Source: Zoroaster sp. YZ-2022 (Eukaryota > Echinodermata > Asteroidea > Forcipulatida > Zoroasteridae). From it: 64,000 nucleotides of DNA. The notes below the pieces were generated by a model. That model had not been told where the DNA came from, ran no database searches, and was given only the letters and a program-made list of their open reading frames with translations. Where the stretch lies: assembly GCA_029582265.1 (NCBI GenBank), contig CM055831.1:27070526-27134525 (forward strand), given 5' to 3'. A program made the translations under genes and the position numbers. Of the stretch, positions 27,132 through 38,317 are shown piece after piece (the first letter of the stretch is position 1; the number at the start of each line of letters is the position of its first letter).

Positions 27132-30100
27132 ATGTTCGAAAATTACAGCAAAAGCAAATGGTGTATACTACCTTTTTAAACCGCAAAATGACAACGCATT
27201 TGGACATGTTGCACATACATAAACACTGTAAGTAGACAAATGAAAAGTGGTCATGAATATTACATTTTAAATAATTCATTCAAGATGCATTATTTGACTT
27301 AATCACAGACAATGTTTTGTTCATAGTATTTCTTAATATCAATTCATAACAAACAAATTAAACTCATTGACAAATATGGCGGGGCGCGGATGTGTGAATC
27401 TATCATCAAATTATTTTTGGATTGGTTATAAATTATTTTAATAGTTTCTAGTACTGGTTTGATTTGTTAAAATTCCAATACGTGTCATTCCAGATGAACT
27501 CAACCAGAGAACCCAAAATTTGAGTTAGTCACCACGGGACCTCTGGGCGAGTTCATATGGAATGACCCATGTACACTTCTAACAACTTCAAACCATTTGA
27601 AAATCTTTGGTTTGAAATCGTCTTATTTGGGATGCTTAATTATTATCCTTATTGGCTATTTTTTATTGGCTAAATTTTATTTGTTTTGACTTCTGTTTTA
27701 CATTTCCACATTTAGACCTACTCTCACAAAACCATAAACAAGTCATATTTTGTTGAAATTAAGTTTCTGGTACAGATGGAAAGAGGACAACGTTTAGCTT
27801 TAAATTTGACACCAGAATTATTGTTATATGTTAATTTCAGTATGGGTGGTTTCATTCAGCTAAAGGAAAACTTGAGCACTCTTTCTTGTTTTCATGGTTT
27901 ATCAGAGGAATTGCAGGATTTTACCAATTGACCAATGTTTGTTCTTGCAAAATAAACAAAAATAACACGGTGAAAGATAAGAGATTAATGTCACTAAATC
28001 CACCCAAAACTGCAAATACTAAATTCACTAAATTTTCACCCCATTTTATTTCATCCGGTCATAGCACAAAAATCAGCATGTGCGACTTGTTTTTGTTTTC
28101 GTTGAAACAGGTCACATTTATTAGTTACATTAATTCATACTTACATATTTGCATTTTTCGTTTGTTGAACTGAAATACCTAGCAGCAGGTCCAAACAAAA
28201 GGAAAACTGTTAATTACCAGTACACCATAATTGACAATCTCTGATCCAGAAACTAAGTAATGAGTCATTTTTAAATATTTAATATCAAGGGCATTACCGT
28301 CATTTTTGGTTACACTGGGCCCAACACCAATTTTCTAAACAAAGTCTATTTTAACAATATACCCAATCCAAAAAGAAAGTCCCCTCCCCTTATACTTTTT
28401 TGTTCTAATTCACAAACTATTGAGCACTTTTTTCTTTTTTTGGGGGGGGGCTTTGTTTTTTGGTTGGGTGTATATCAGTTTAGTATACACCATTTGCAAA
28501 CATAAAAAAGAACTAGTGAATTATTATGAAATACCTTACTTGACTGTAAGTGAGTAACAGTCTCCAGCATCTTGTGAAATAACGGCACATGCTGTGCTGT
28601 GGTCCTCAAGAAAAGTGGAATTATGTATCAATTTTCAACGATTGCCGGCCGGCAATCATTGGAAAAACCCAACATTTTCAAACACTGACCACAAGACTAC
28701 CAGAACAGCATTTTATTTTGGAGGGGGATTTTCAAGAATCTATGAACACAAAACTTTAAAACAGGTCACCGTCACAATATTTACTATAATATGAATCCCC
28801 TAACCCATCCATGTTCGAAAATTACAGCAAAAGCAAATGGTGTATACTACCTTTAAACCGCAAAATGACAACGCATTTGGACATGTTGCACATACATAAA
28901 CACTGTAAGTAGACAAATGAAAAGTGGTCATGAATATTACATTTTAAATAATTCATTCAAGATGCATTATTTGACTTAATCACAGACAATGTTTTGTTCA
29001 TAGTATTTCTTAATATCAATTCATAACAAACAAATTAAACTCATTGACAAATATGTGGCGGGGGGCGCATGTGTGTAAATCTATCATCAAATTGTTTTTG
29101 GATTGGTTATAAATTATTTTAATAGGTTCTAGTACTGGTTTGATTTGTTAAAATTCCAATACGTGTCATTCGACATGAACTCAACCAGAGAACCCAACAT
29201 TTGAGTTAGTCACCACGGGACCTCTGGGCGAGTTCATATGGAATGACCCATGTACAATTGTAACAACTTCATACCATTTGAAAATCTTTGGTTTGAAATC
29301 GTCTTATTTGGGATGTTTAATTATTATCCTTATTGGCTATTTTCACTAGGGTATAATGAGACATCGGCTGTTTCAGTAATCGGCAGAAATGGACCTTGTT
29401 TTCCTTAAGATTTTGTTTAGTAACTTTTCAAGTACACAATATGTTAATGGCAGAGCAGAATCAACTCGGAGTATGCAATTGTATCAGTTTGTGACCAGTA
29501 GCAACTCACAAGAATTACTACTACTACTTTGGTCATGAGGGTAGTAATTTTAATTTAACAATAGTCATTTATAAAATGCAATGATTGCATTGTAGTGCCT
29601 CATTTAAATCATCTTCATTAATATTATCCAGTATGAAATGTGCAAAGCAAAAGGACATGCAGGTATATCCTTTTGTTATTCTTTTGAAATTTGATATGAA
29701 AATGCAAATGTGTTCCACCTAACAGACATCATCTCAATCTTGTGTTCATCTACAGAGCCACCACTAATGTAAACCAAGGGCTGCTTTCCACTGCAAAATG
29801 TGGGAGCGTCCTTATCAAAAGTTAGATCTCTTGCATAATGACTCTTGGGTGCTGATATGGACTGTTTGCCCTTCTAATAAAAGCAGCATATCATTCCAAG
29901 GCAATACTTGTGCAGTACAACAAAAATCGTTAAGAAACACAAGCTCACTTATTTCTGCTCCAACCCAGGCAAATGTACCTGTCACTGGATTGGTGAAGGT
30001 TTTGAATAATGTTATTTAATGAATTCAATCGAAAAGTTTTGCCACAATTTGCTGGCCCGGTTATCTTATGTTTCTGTATTTCACTCTCCCATATGCCGTA

Positions 30101-30711
30101 TACAAATGTACTTACCGTATCTCAATTTTATTTTGAATCAATATTTCTCGAGCACAGTACAGCTACTCCATTGCAATTACAGCCAGACTGGGCAGCTTGG
30201 TGAAGGAGTTCAATTCACGTGAGAGTAGCCCGTGTAGCTCCCATGCATTCTGTGAAAACATAATTTGAGACAGTCCGTATTATAAATATGACTGATTGGA
30301 TTATATTTTGACACTTGGTAGTCAGGGAATGGAAGGAAAGTGGGTAAGGTCTTCCAAAAAGTTAAAGTACAAACAAAACAGGGACAATAGAGGGTCTACG
30401 ACTGCAGGTATCTACAAAGCCGAGTGAGTGGGTGGGTAAAACAACAATGCATTTCTTTGGCCGTGCACGGACAAGGGAGAATATACAATGAATTGCAATC
30501 ACGTGACAGTGCACAAATTATGTACAAGCCATGTTTTGCACAATAGAAAGAGTGCTTAAAAACTTCCTTGTACTAATTCCAGCTTAGGAACTCAACTATA
30601 AATAATGGGACAGAAACTTGTGCAAACTGTATGGAACAACCACATTCGGAAACTATTTTTCTGCCACTTTTCTCGTCATATCTAACCTATATTACCATCA
30701 ATCATTGTAAA
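27132..30711 (+). repeat. 7.6-kb giant tandem unit R0 (partial)
   Basis: First right-half copy, inverted relative to L1-L3. It starts within sub-repeat B (27132-27669), followed by sub-repeat A (27670-29344) and the unassigned distal part up to the ATCAATCATTGTAAA boundary. A 73-codon ORF at 29798-30019 is identical to one in other units. Nothing recognisable as a gene is present. Confidence 0.94.
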
Positions 30712-31409
30712 TGCGAGTACAAAATGTGATTTCAGCAGAGATAAATTCAATATGGTGTGTACATTTGACAATGATTTCTGAGACCCCTCGTAGACTTTGC
30801 ACACAGTTCAATAGTGGCGGCACACTGCCGATTTTGTATCAACATTTGTTAGTTTTAAACGCAACAGCATTAAACTTACAGTTGGTGAAACTATATCGTG
30901 CTTCGGAGTCCATGTGCTTAGAAAAGCAAAAGCAAAACCACTCAATAGATGTAAACTAGGCCTATATCATGCATAATTAGTACCATCTTATGAACCAGCG
31001 TCACTGCAGACGCCTCGTTTGTTTACATGTGAAGCGCCTCTTTCGTTATCAACGGATGCATGAAAACTTTTTATAAAAAGGTGCGCATTGTCGTTTTTAT
31101 TTCATTGGACACTGAAGGTTTCACTGAACTGGCGAAGAGTCCACATAAAAGTGTTTCCAAGTCCAAAATAGATTATGTATAAAGTACAAATATCACATTT
31201 GTACATTACGAACCTAAATATGCAATGATAATTATACAATAATTATGCATTATAACGCACCTGTATCACTTTTGGCCCCTATTTCATAATGAATCGAGCA
31301 AGGTCAGTACGCCCTTCCGACTTCTGTAGATAAGCAGAGTAAATAATAGTATCAAATGATAATAATAATATAAAATAATAATATAATATAGAACAATAAC
31401 AATAATATC

Positions 31410-31412
<3 letters not shown>
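30712..31412. other. Unassigned part of the unit
   Basis: About 700 bp, present in every complete unit (for example on the minus strand at about 12855-13553). It holds AT-rich sequence with ATAATTATACAATAATTATGCATTATAACG and the imperfect (AAT) tract next to the SINE-like tail. Short ORFs vary in length between copies because of single-base indels. I see no domain, RNA gene or element terminus. Confidence 0.6.
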
Positions 31413-31443
<31 letters not shown>

Positions 31444-31490
31444 GATTTGTAGCGCGCACATATCCACCCTGCTGGGCGCTCAAGGCGCGG
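31413..31490 (-). mobile_element. SINE-like 3' tail with (ATT)n
   Basis: Read on the minus strand this is GCGCCTTGAGCGCCCAGCAG, then GGTGGATATGTGCGCGCTACAAATC, then an (ATT)n run. That layout, a GCGCCTTGAGC/GCGCGCTA motif directly followed by ATT repeats, resembles the 3' tails of short interspersed elements common in animal genomes. No tRNA-like head with A and B boxes is recognisable upstream, so it may be a truncated copy. Other copies: 12779-12853 and 20382-20461 (plus strand), 39021-39098, 49981-50055, 57497-57568 (minus strand). Assignment to a named family needs a repeat library. Confidence 0.5.
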
Positions 31491-32200
31491 AAACAAAGAA
31501 AAAACATGAATACAAACAATATACAATGATATCATAGGGAGAAAATTATGTACATCAGTTGCAAACGCGTCCTGAATCCCTTCTGTGTACCACAACATTT
31601 GCCACATCGTACGAAGTAGGTCTCGGTAGATATCTAAGACGGAAGCGGCATGCAGTGCAACATGTCCAAATGCGTTGTGACTACAGTCTGCTACGACTGC
31701 TGTATTTATGTGTAAAATTAGCCGATCATGGCATTATTTTGATCGGTTGAAATGATTAACTGACAATATACTTTACCAATAATCCACGAATTGGGTTAAA
31801 TTAACTTTATTGTCCTAACAGTCTTACATAAGTCTCACACAAGTCTTCCATTCTCTCAAAGAAAAACCTTCAATGTGAAACATCTGTCATTATAGTGGAT
31901 GCTTGTAAATATTCAAACATTCCTGAGTGCCCAATACGAGCGCCTGACGGTGATTGGATGTCACCAGGGTTACGCGAAAACAAACGGTAAAGGTTGACGG
32001 TTTACCATTTTAAAGTAAAAAGACTATTTTAAAGACTATCAAAATCTTACTAGAGATACCAAATGGTAGACCGTGTGCATGTTTCTAATGGGGTTGGGGA
32101 AAAGTATATGGTAAAGTGGTAAACCGTTCACTTTACAGGGACCAGCCTAGGAGTCCCTTTTGAAAATTGCACGTGTGCACAACGCATGCCCGGCCCATTG
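31491..32200. other. Unassigned part of the unit with short inverted repeat
   Basis: This stretch contains an 11-bp inverted repeat, ACGGTTTACCA at 31997-32007 and TGGTAAACCGT at 32117-32127, with further GGTAAAG words next to each arm. It also contains the 24-bp segment at about 31657-31680 that recurs inverted inside both sub-repeats. No coding signal is credible. Confidence 0.5.
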
Positions 32201-32212
32201 CATTCCGCTGCC

Positions 32213-32220
32213 TATATATA
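32213..32220 (+). promoter_or_regulatory. Possible TATA box of the repeat unit
   Basis: TATATATA in the context GCTGCCTATATATACTGGGG, about 120 bp upstream of the mini-ORF start and preceded by a CACGTG E-box near 32171. The same site occurs in every unit (about 39829-39836, 50776-50783 and 58281-58288 on plus; about 12050 and 19655 on the minus strand). It fits a core promoter, but AT-rich repeats give such matches by chance and no transcript evidence is available. Confidence 0.3.
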
Positions 32221-32338
32221 CTGGGGTGCAATTTTACAGTGTATTACTATTCGTCGGTGGCAAATCATTTTGACAACTGAGCAGCAGAGACAGGAAGGAA
32301 ATCGGATAACCGGGGCAAGCGAATTCGAATCGTGGAAG

Positions 32339-32499
32339 ATGCGATACAGGTAAATTAGGTGCCTCTCTACTGACATTTTTTCTTTCTCATTCCACAGAGT
32401 GACTACAGACCATGTTGCATTTCTTATTGCCCTGTGTATGTGGTTCAAAATGAATTGCTCAACCACAATCTGCACAACATAATGGGATGCGCTAATAAA
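32339..32499 (+). other. Possible tiny spliced ORF followed by AATAAA
   Basis: An ATG at 32339 reads four codons before a GT donor at 32350. A pyrimidine-rich stretch ending CATTCCACAG gives an acceptor at 32397. Removing these 48 bases leaves a 31-codon frame ending at TAA (32480-32482), with AATAAA 12 bases later (32494-32499). The predicted peptide has two arginines near the start and then a hydrophobic run (VAFLIALCMWF), loosely like a signal peptide. A 48-bp intron would be very short. One copy (near 40057-40061) has an extra A that changes the frame. Unspliced, the frame closes at once. This is a speculative candidate only. Confidence 0.15.
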
Positions 32500-32504
32500 G
32501 TATA

Positions 32505-32573
32505 CCAAAGCATGCTGTGGTAAGGAGGGGGTAGGCTACTGCCTTGCAAAGGCTGGTACTGAAAATGGTTAAT
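32505..32573 (+). mobile_element. Relic D1 resembling a piggyBac right end
   Basis: The sequence runs GCATGCTGTGGTAAGGAGGG ... GGCTGGTACTGAAAATGG and stops at TTAA. It lines up with the last 60 bases of the piggyBac elements here (ACTGTGGTAAAGAAGGG ... GGCTGGTAATGAAAGGG TTAA). I infer an old terminus of a related family. No matching left end is identified nearby, so it may be a truncated or MITE copy. Present in all units, for example about 40117-40185 and 58583-58651. Confidence 0.5.
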
Positions 32574-32689
32574 AAAGTAGCTGATTTAGCTACTGTATTC
32601 ATAGTGCATTGTTTTACGATAATTGTTATTCATTATGTTTTACATACTTGACTCATTGAAGTTCAGACAAATATTGCTTGTGTTAACTG

Positions 32690-32985
32690 CCAACGTTTAG
32701 CTTTAATTTGACACCAGAATTATTATGTTAATTTTAGTACGGGTGGTTTCGTTCAGCTAAAGGAAAACCACTTTTGAGATAAACACATTTTAAAATTGAG
32801 CATTTTTTGTTGTTTTTCATGGTTTATCAGAGGAATTGCACGAAAAAAAAACTGGGTGAAAGATAAGAGATTAATGCCACCAAGTCCAAACAAAACTGCA
32901 AATACAAAATTCAAAACATTTTCACCCCCGTTTTTATTTTATCCGGTCATAGCGCAAAATCTGCCTGTGCGACTTGTTTATTAGT
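32690..32985 (+). repeat. Diverged fragment C of the sub-repeat
   Basis: This segment is clearly related to the part of sub-repeat B around 33678-33980 (CAACGTTTAGCTTTAATTTG, GGTTTATCAGAGGAATTGCA, AAAGATAAGAGATTAATG, TTATCCGGTCATAGC). It differs by scattered substitutions and by a piece absent from B (ACTTTTGAGATAAACACATT). It is an older duplicate of the same element than the A/B pair. Confidence 0.8.
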
Positions 32986-33000
32986 TGCCTTCACATTAAT

Positions 33001-33063
33001 AGAGCATGCTGTGGTAAGGAGGGCTATGCCTTACAGAAGTGGCTGGAACTGGAAAGTGTTAAT
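33001..33063 (+). mobile_element. Relic D2 resembling a piggyBac right end
   Basis: It begins one base after the TTAA used by piggyBac in sister units. It reads GCATGCTGTGGTAAGGAGGG ... GTGGCTGGAACTGGAAAGTG and ends at TTAA (about 33059-33062). It is alignable with D1 and with the true piggyBac right end. The following 110 bases (TAAATAGCTGATTTAGCTAATG onward) are also duplicated after D1 with divergence, so D1 plus flank and D2 plus flank are an old duplication. Confidence 0.5.
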
Positions 33064-33220
33064 AAATAGCTGATTTAGCTAATGTATTCATAGTGCATTG
33101 TTCTGTGATAATTATTATTAATGATATTTACATACTTCACTCATTGTTCAGACAAATATTGTTTGTTAACCCCTCAAACCAAAAAAAATAAAAAATAAAT
33201 GTAGGAAATATGTTTTCATA

Positions 33221-33342
33221 GTGGCACCATGCGACTATCTTTCTTGAGTTGTAGGTTCTTAAAAGAACCGTTTGGTTTCCAACCAAGTTGTTCTTTTAAG
33301 AACCTACACAACTTGTGAAAGATATTAGTCACATGGTGCCAC
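33221..33342. repeat. 122-bp hairpin with nested palindromes
   Basis: The ends GTGGCACCATG and CATGGTGCCAC are perfect inverted repeats, and pairing continues inward through the GACTA, CTTTC and AGTTG blocks to GTAGGTTCTTAAAAGAAC opposite GTTCTTTTAAGAACCTAC. The arms are about 50 bp with small bulges. Inside, each arm holds its own palindrome (GTTCTTAAAAGAAC, GTTCTTTTAAGAAC), and the loop holds a third (TTGGTT...AACCAA), so the strand can fold as one long stem or as a three-stem cruciform. It may be a tiny MITE, but I see no clear target-site duplication. Confidence 0.85.
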
Positions 33343-33560
33343 CGCAAACTTTATCGTGTCATTCCACTATGCATAGCCTGAAGTGTTATTTATCACTAAA
33401 TTACTGAGTTAGGTTATTCCTTGCAAAAGAGTGCCAAAAAAGGCTTGGTGACTTAGTCATAATTAATGTCTAAATTGTAATACTTTGTGTTTTTGTGCCA
33501 AGAAATAAACACTGCATGAATAAAACGCAAATCACACCACAGTTTTTGGTTATTATTTGC

Positions 33561-35258
33561 TAAATTTTTATTGTTTTGACTTCTGTTTTACATTTCCACA
33601 TTTGTGACCTACTCACAAAACCATAAACAAGTCATATTTTGTTGAGATTAAGTTTCTGGTACAGATGGAAAGAGGACAACGTTTAGCTTTAAATTTGACA
33701 CCAGAATTATTGTTATGTTAATTTCAGTATGGGTGGTTTCATTCAGCTAAAGGAAAACTTGAGCACTTTTTCTTGTTTTCATGGTTTATCAGAGGAATTG
33801 CAGGATTTTACCAATTTGACCGATGTTTGTTCTTGCAAAATAAACAAAAATAACACGGTGAAAGATAAGAGATTAATGTCACTAAATCCACCCAAAACTG
33901 CAAATACTAAATTCACTAAATTTTCACCCCCATTTTATTTCATCCGGTCATAGTACAAAAATCAGCGTGCAGCGATTTTTTTTTTTTTGTTTTTGTTGAA
34001 ACAGGTCACATTTATTAGTTACATTAATTAATACTTACATATTTGCATTTTTTCGTTTGTTGAACTGAAATACCTAGCAGCAGGTCCAAACAAAAGGAAA
34101 AACTGTTAATTACCAGTACACCATAATTGACAATCTCTGATCCAGAAACTAAGTAATGAGTCATTTTTTTAAATATTTAATATCAAGGGGCATTACCGTC
34201 ATTTTTTGGTTACACTGGGCCCAACACCAATTTTCTAAACAAAGTCTATTTTAACAATATACCCAATCCAAAAAGAAAGTCCCCTCCCCTTATACTTTTT
34301 TGTTCTAATTCACAAACTATTGAGCACTTTTTTTTTTTTTTGGGGGGGGGGGCTTTGTTTTTTGGTTGGGTGTATATCAGTTTAGTATACACCATTTGCA
34401 AACATAAAAAAGAACTAGTGAATTATTATGAAATACCTTACTTTACTGTAAGTGAGTAACAGTCTCCAGCATCTTGTGAAATAACGGCACATGCTGTGCT
34501 GTGGTCCTCAAGAAAATTGGAATTATGTATCAATTTTCAACGATTGCCGGCCGGCAATCATTGGAAAAACCCAACATTTTCAAACACTGACCACAAGACT
34601 ACCAGAACAGCATTTTATTTTGGAGGGGGGGGAGATTTTCAAGAATCTATGAACACAAAACTTTAAAACAGGTCACCGTCACAATATTTACTATAATATG
34701 AATCCCCTAACCCATCCATGTTCGAAAATTACAGCAAAAGCAAATGGTGTATACTACCTTTTTAAACCGCAAAATGACAACGCATTTGGACATGTTGCAC
34801 ATACATAAACACTGTAAGTAGACAAATGAAAAGTGGTCATGAATATTACATTTTAAATAATTCATTCAAGATGCATTATTTGACTTAATCACAGACAATG
34901 TTTTGTTCATAGTATTTCTTAATATCAATTCATAACAAACAAATTAAACTCATTGACAAATATGGCGGGGGGGCGCGGATGTGTGTGAATCTATCATCAA
35001 ATTATTTTTGGATTGGTTATAAATTATTTTAATAGTTTCTAGTACTGGTTTGATTTGTTAAAATTCCAATACGTGTCATTCCAGATGAACTCAACCAGAG
35101 AACCCAAAATTTGAGTTAGTCACCACGGGACCTCTGGGCGAGTTCATATGGAATGACCCATGTATTCTAACAACTTCAAACCATTTGAAAATCTTTGGTT
35201 TGAAATCGTCTTATTTGGGATGCTTAATTATTATCCTTATTGGCTATTTTTTATTGGC
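33561..35258 (+). repeat. Sub-repeat B of the unit (about 1.70 kb)
   Basis: It starts at TAAATTTTTATTGTTTTGAC and ends before the near-identical start of sub-repeat A, giving a head-to-tail pair. B is marked by GAAAAAGTGCTCAAG, TTGTTATGTTAATTTC and AGATGAACTCAACC where A has GAAAGAGTGCTCAAG, TTGTTATATGTTAATTTC and GACATGAACTCAACC. These differences recur in all units, so the A/B duplication is older than the amplification of the unit. It contains a MITE-like block, a central palindrome and an 83-bp hairpin. Other B copies: 9015-10705, 16609-18303, 24198-25897, 44570-46255, 52112-53776, and partial 62988-64000. Confidence 0.93.
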
Positions 35259-36950
35259 TAAATTTTATTTGTTTTGACTTCTGTTTTACATTTCCACATT
35301 TGTGACCTACTCTCACAAAACCATAAACAAGTCATATTTTGTTGAAATTAAGTTTCTGGTACAGATGGAAAGAGGACAACGTTTAGCTTTAAATTTGACA
35401 CCAGAATTATTGTTATATGTTAATTTCAGTATGGGTGGTTTCATTCAGCTAAAGGAAAACTTGAGCACTCTTTCTTGTTTTCATGGTTTATCAGAGGAAT
35501 TGCAGGATTTTACCAATTGACCAATGTTTGTTCTTGCAAAATAAACAAAAATAACACGGTGAAAGATAAGAGATTAATGTCACTAAATCCACCCAAAACT
35601 GCAAATACTAAATTCACTAAATTTTCACCCACATTTTATTTCATCCGGTCATAGCACAAAAATCAGCATGTGCGACTTGTTTTTGTTTTCGTTGAAACAG
35701 GTCACATTTATTAGTTACATTAATTCATACTTACATATTTGCATTTTTTCGTTTGTTGAACTGAAATACCTAGCAGCAGGTCCAAACAAAAGGAAAAACT
35801 GTTAATTACCAGTACACCATAATTGACAATCTCTGATCCAGAAACTAAGTAATGAGTCATTTTTTTTAATATTTAATATCAAGGGGCATTACCGTCATTT
35901 TTGGTTACACTGGGCCCAACACCAATTTTCTAAACAAAGTCTATTTTAACAATATACCCAATCCAAAAAGAAAGTCCCCTCCCCTTATACTTTTTTGTTC
36001 TAATTCACAAACTATTGAGCACTTTTTTCTTTTTTTGGGGGGGGGCTTTGTTTTTTGGATTGGTGTATATCAGTTTAGTATACACCATTTGCAAACATAA
36101 AAAAGAACTAGTGAATTATTATGAAATACCTTACTTGACTGTAAGTGAGTAACAGTCTCCAGCATCTTGTGAAATAACGGCACATGCTGTGCTGTGGTCC
36201 TCAAGAAAAGTGGAATTATGTATCAATTTTCAACGATTGCCGGCCGGCAATCATTGGAAAAACCCAACATTTTCAAACACTGACCACAAGACTACCAGAA
36301 CAGCATTTTATTTTGGAGGGGGGGGGGGGATTTTCAAGAATCTATGAACACAAAACTTTAAAACAGGTCACCGTCACAATATTTACTATAATATGAATCC
36401 CCTAACCCATCCATGTTCGAAAATTACAGCAAAAGCAAATGGTGTATACTACCTTTTTAAACCGCAAAATGACAACGCATTTGGACATGTTGCACATACA
36501 TAAACACTGTAAGTAGACAAATGAAAAGTGGTCATGAATATTACATTTTAAATAATTCATTCAAGATGCATTATTTGACTTAATCACAGACAATGTTTTG
36601 TTCATAGTATTTCTTAATATCAATTCATAACAAACAAATTAAACTCATTGACAAATATGTGGCGGGGGGGGGCGCATGTGTGTAAATCTATCATCAAATT
36701 GTTTTTGGATTGGTTATAAATTATTTTAATAGGTTCTAGTACTGGTTTGATTTGTTAAAATTCCAATACGTGTCATTCGACATGAACTCAACCAGAGAAC
36801 CCAACATTTGAGTTAGTCACCACGGGACCTCTGGACGAGTTCATATGGAATGACCCATGTACAATTGTAACAACTTCATACCATTTGAAAATCTTTGGTT
36901 TGAAATCGTCTTATTTGGGATGTTTAATTATTATCCTTATTGGCTATTTT
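35259..36950 (+). repeat. Sub-repeat A of the unit (about 1.69 kb)
   Basis: Tandem partner of B. It ends at GGCTATTTT, where the sequence changes to CACTAGGGTATAATGAGAC. A 72-codon ORF at 35302-35520 is open in most A copies but is closed in B by a 2-bp difference, which argues against coding function. Other A copies: 7333-9014, 14922-16608, 22531-24197, 27670-29344, 46256-47914, 53777-55431. Confidence 0.93.
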
Positions 36951-38317
36951 CACTAGGGTATAATGAGACATCGGCTGTTTCAGTAATCGGCAGAAATGGA
37001 CCTTGTTTTCACTTAAGATTTTGTTTAGTAACTTTTCAAGTACACAATATGTTAATGGCAGAGCAGAATCAACTCGAGTATGCAATTGTATCAGTTTGTG
37101 ACCAGTAGCAACTCACAAGAATTACTACTACTACTTTGGTCATGAGGGTAGTAATTTTAATTTAACAATAGTCATTTATAAAATGCAATGATTGCATTGT
37201 AGTGCCTCATTTAAATCATCTTCATTAATATTATCCAGTATGAAATGTGCAAAGCAAAAGGGACATGCAGGTATATCCTTTTGTTATTCTTTTGAAATTT
37301 GATATGAAAATGCAAATGTGTTCCACCTAACAGACATCATCTCAATCTTGTGTTCATCTACAGAGCCACCACTAATGTAAACCAAGGGCTGCTTTCCACT
37401 GCAAAATGTGGGAGCGTCCTTATCAAAAGTTAGATCTCTTGCATAATGACTCTTGGGTGCTGATATGGACTGTTTGCCTTCTAATAAAAGCAGCATATCA
37501 TTCCAAGGCAATACTTGTGCAGTACAACAAAATCGTTAAGAAACACAAGCTCACTTATTTCTGCTCCAACCCAGGCAAATGTACCTGTCACTGGATTGGT
37601 GAAGGTTTTGAATAATGTTATTTAATGAATTCAATCGAAAAGTTTTGCCACAATTTGCTGGCCCGGTTATCTTATGTTTCTGTATTTCCTCTCCCATATG
37701 CCGTATACAAATGTACTTACCGTATCTCAATTTTATTTTGAATCAATATTTCTCGAGCACAGTACAGCTACTCCATTGCAATTACAGCCAGACTGGGCAG
37801 CTTGGTGAAGGAGTTCAATTCACGTGAGAGTAGCCCGTGTAGCTCCCATGCATTCTGTGAAAACATAATTTGAGACAGTCCGTATTATAAATATGACTGA
37901 TTGGATTATATTTTGACACTTGGTAGTCAGGGAATGGAAGGGAAGTGGGGTAAGGTCTTCCCAAAAAGTTAAAGTACAAACAAAACAGGGACAATAGAGG
38001 GTCTACGACTGCAGGTATCTACAAAGCCGAGTGAGTGGGTGGGTAAAACAACAATGCATTTCTTTGGCCGTGCACGGACAAGGGAGAATATACAATGAAT
38101 TGCAATCACGTGACAGTGCACAAATTATGTACAAGCCATGTTTTGCACAATAGAAAGAGTGCTTAAAACTTCCTTGTACTAATTCCAGCTTAGGAACTCA
38201 ACTATAAATAATGGGACAGAAACTTGTGCAAACTGTATGGAACAACCACATTCGGAAACTATTTTTCTGCCACTTTTCTCGTCATATCTAACCTATATTA
38301 CCATCAATCATTGTAAA
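36951..38317. other. Unassigned distal part of the unit
   Basis: About 1.37 kb without a recognised element. Its most persistent ORF (73 codons; for example 48370-48591 on plus, 6655-6876 on minus) is intact in L1, L2, L3, R0 and R2 but frameshifted in R1 and R3 by single-base losses in short runs. There is no database-recognisable motif by eye, no start-context or codon signature, and the conservation is explained by recent duplication. I do not call it a gene. Confidence 0.55.

Larger units (their letters stand above)
30712..38317 (+). repeat. 7.6-kb giant tandem unit R1 (reference copy, no insertion)
   Basis: Complete copy of 7606 bp, used here to describe the unit. In order: unassigned 30712-31412; SINE-like tail with (ATT)n 31413-31490; unassigned 31491-32200; TATA segment with mini-ORF 32213-32499; relic D1 about 32505-32573; fragment C about 32690-32985; empty TTAA 32996-32999; relic D2 33001-33063; long hairpin 33221-33342; sub-repeat B 33561-35258; sub-repeat A 35259-36950; unassigned 36951-38317. 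The unit is a mosaic of small mobile-element debris amplified as one block. Confidence 0.95.

Noticed and set aside
26532..27279. ORFs crossing the second N gap
   Set aside because: Same artefact of undetermined bases; the flanks belong to a piggyBac right end and a sub-repeat.
31997..32127. 11-bp inverted repeat ACGGTTTACCA / TGGTAAACCGT as a MITE
   Set aside because: Short, with no target duplication and extra copies of the core word nearby; too weak to call an element.
32330..32350. B-box-like AATTCGAATCG as a tRNA or SINE promoter
   Set aside because: Only a partial match to the B-box consensus, with no A box at the right distance and no cloverleaf.
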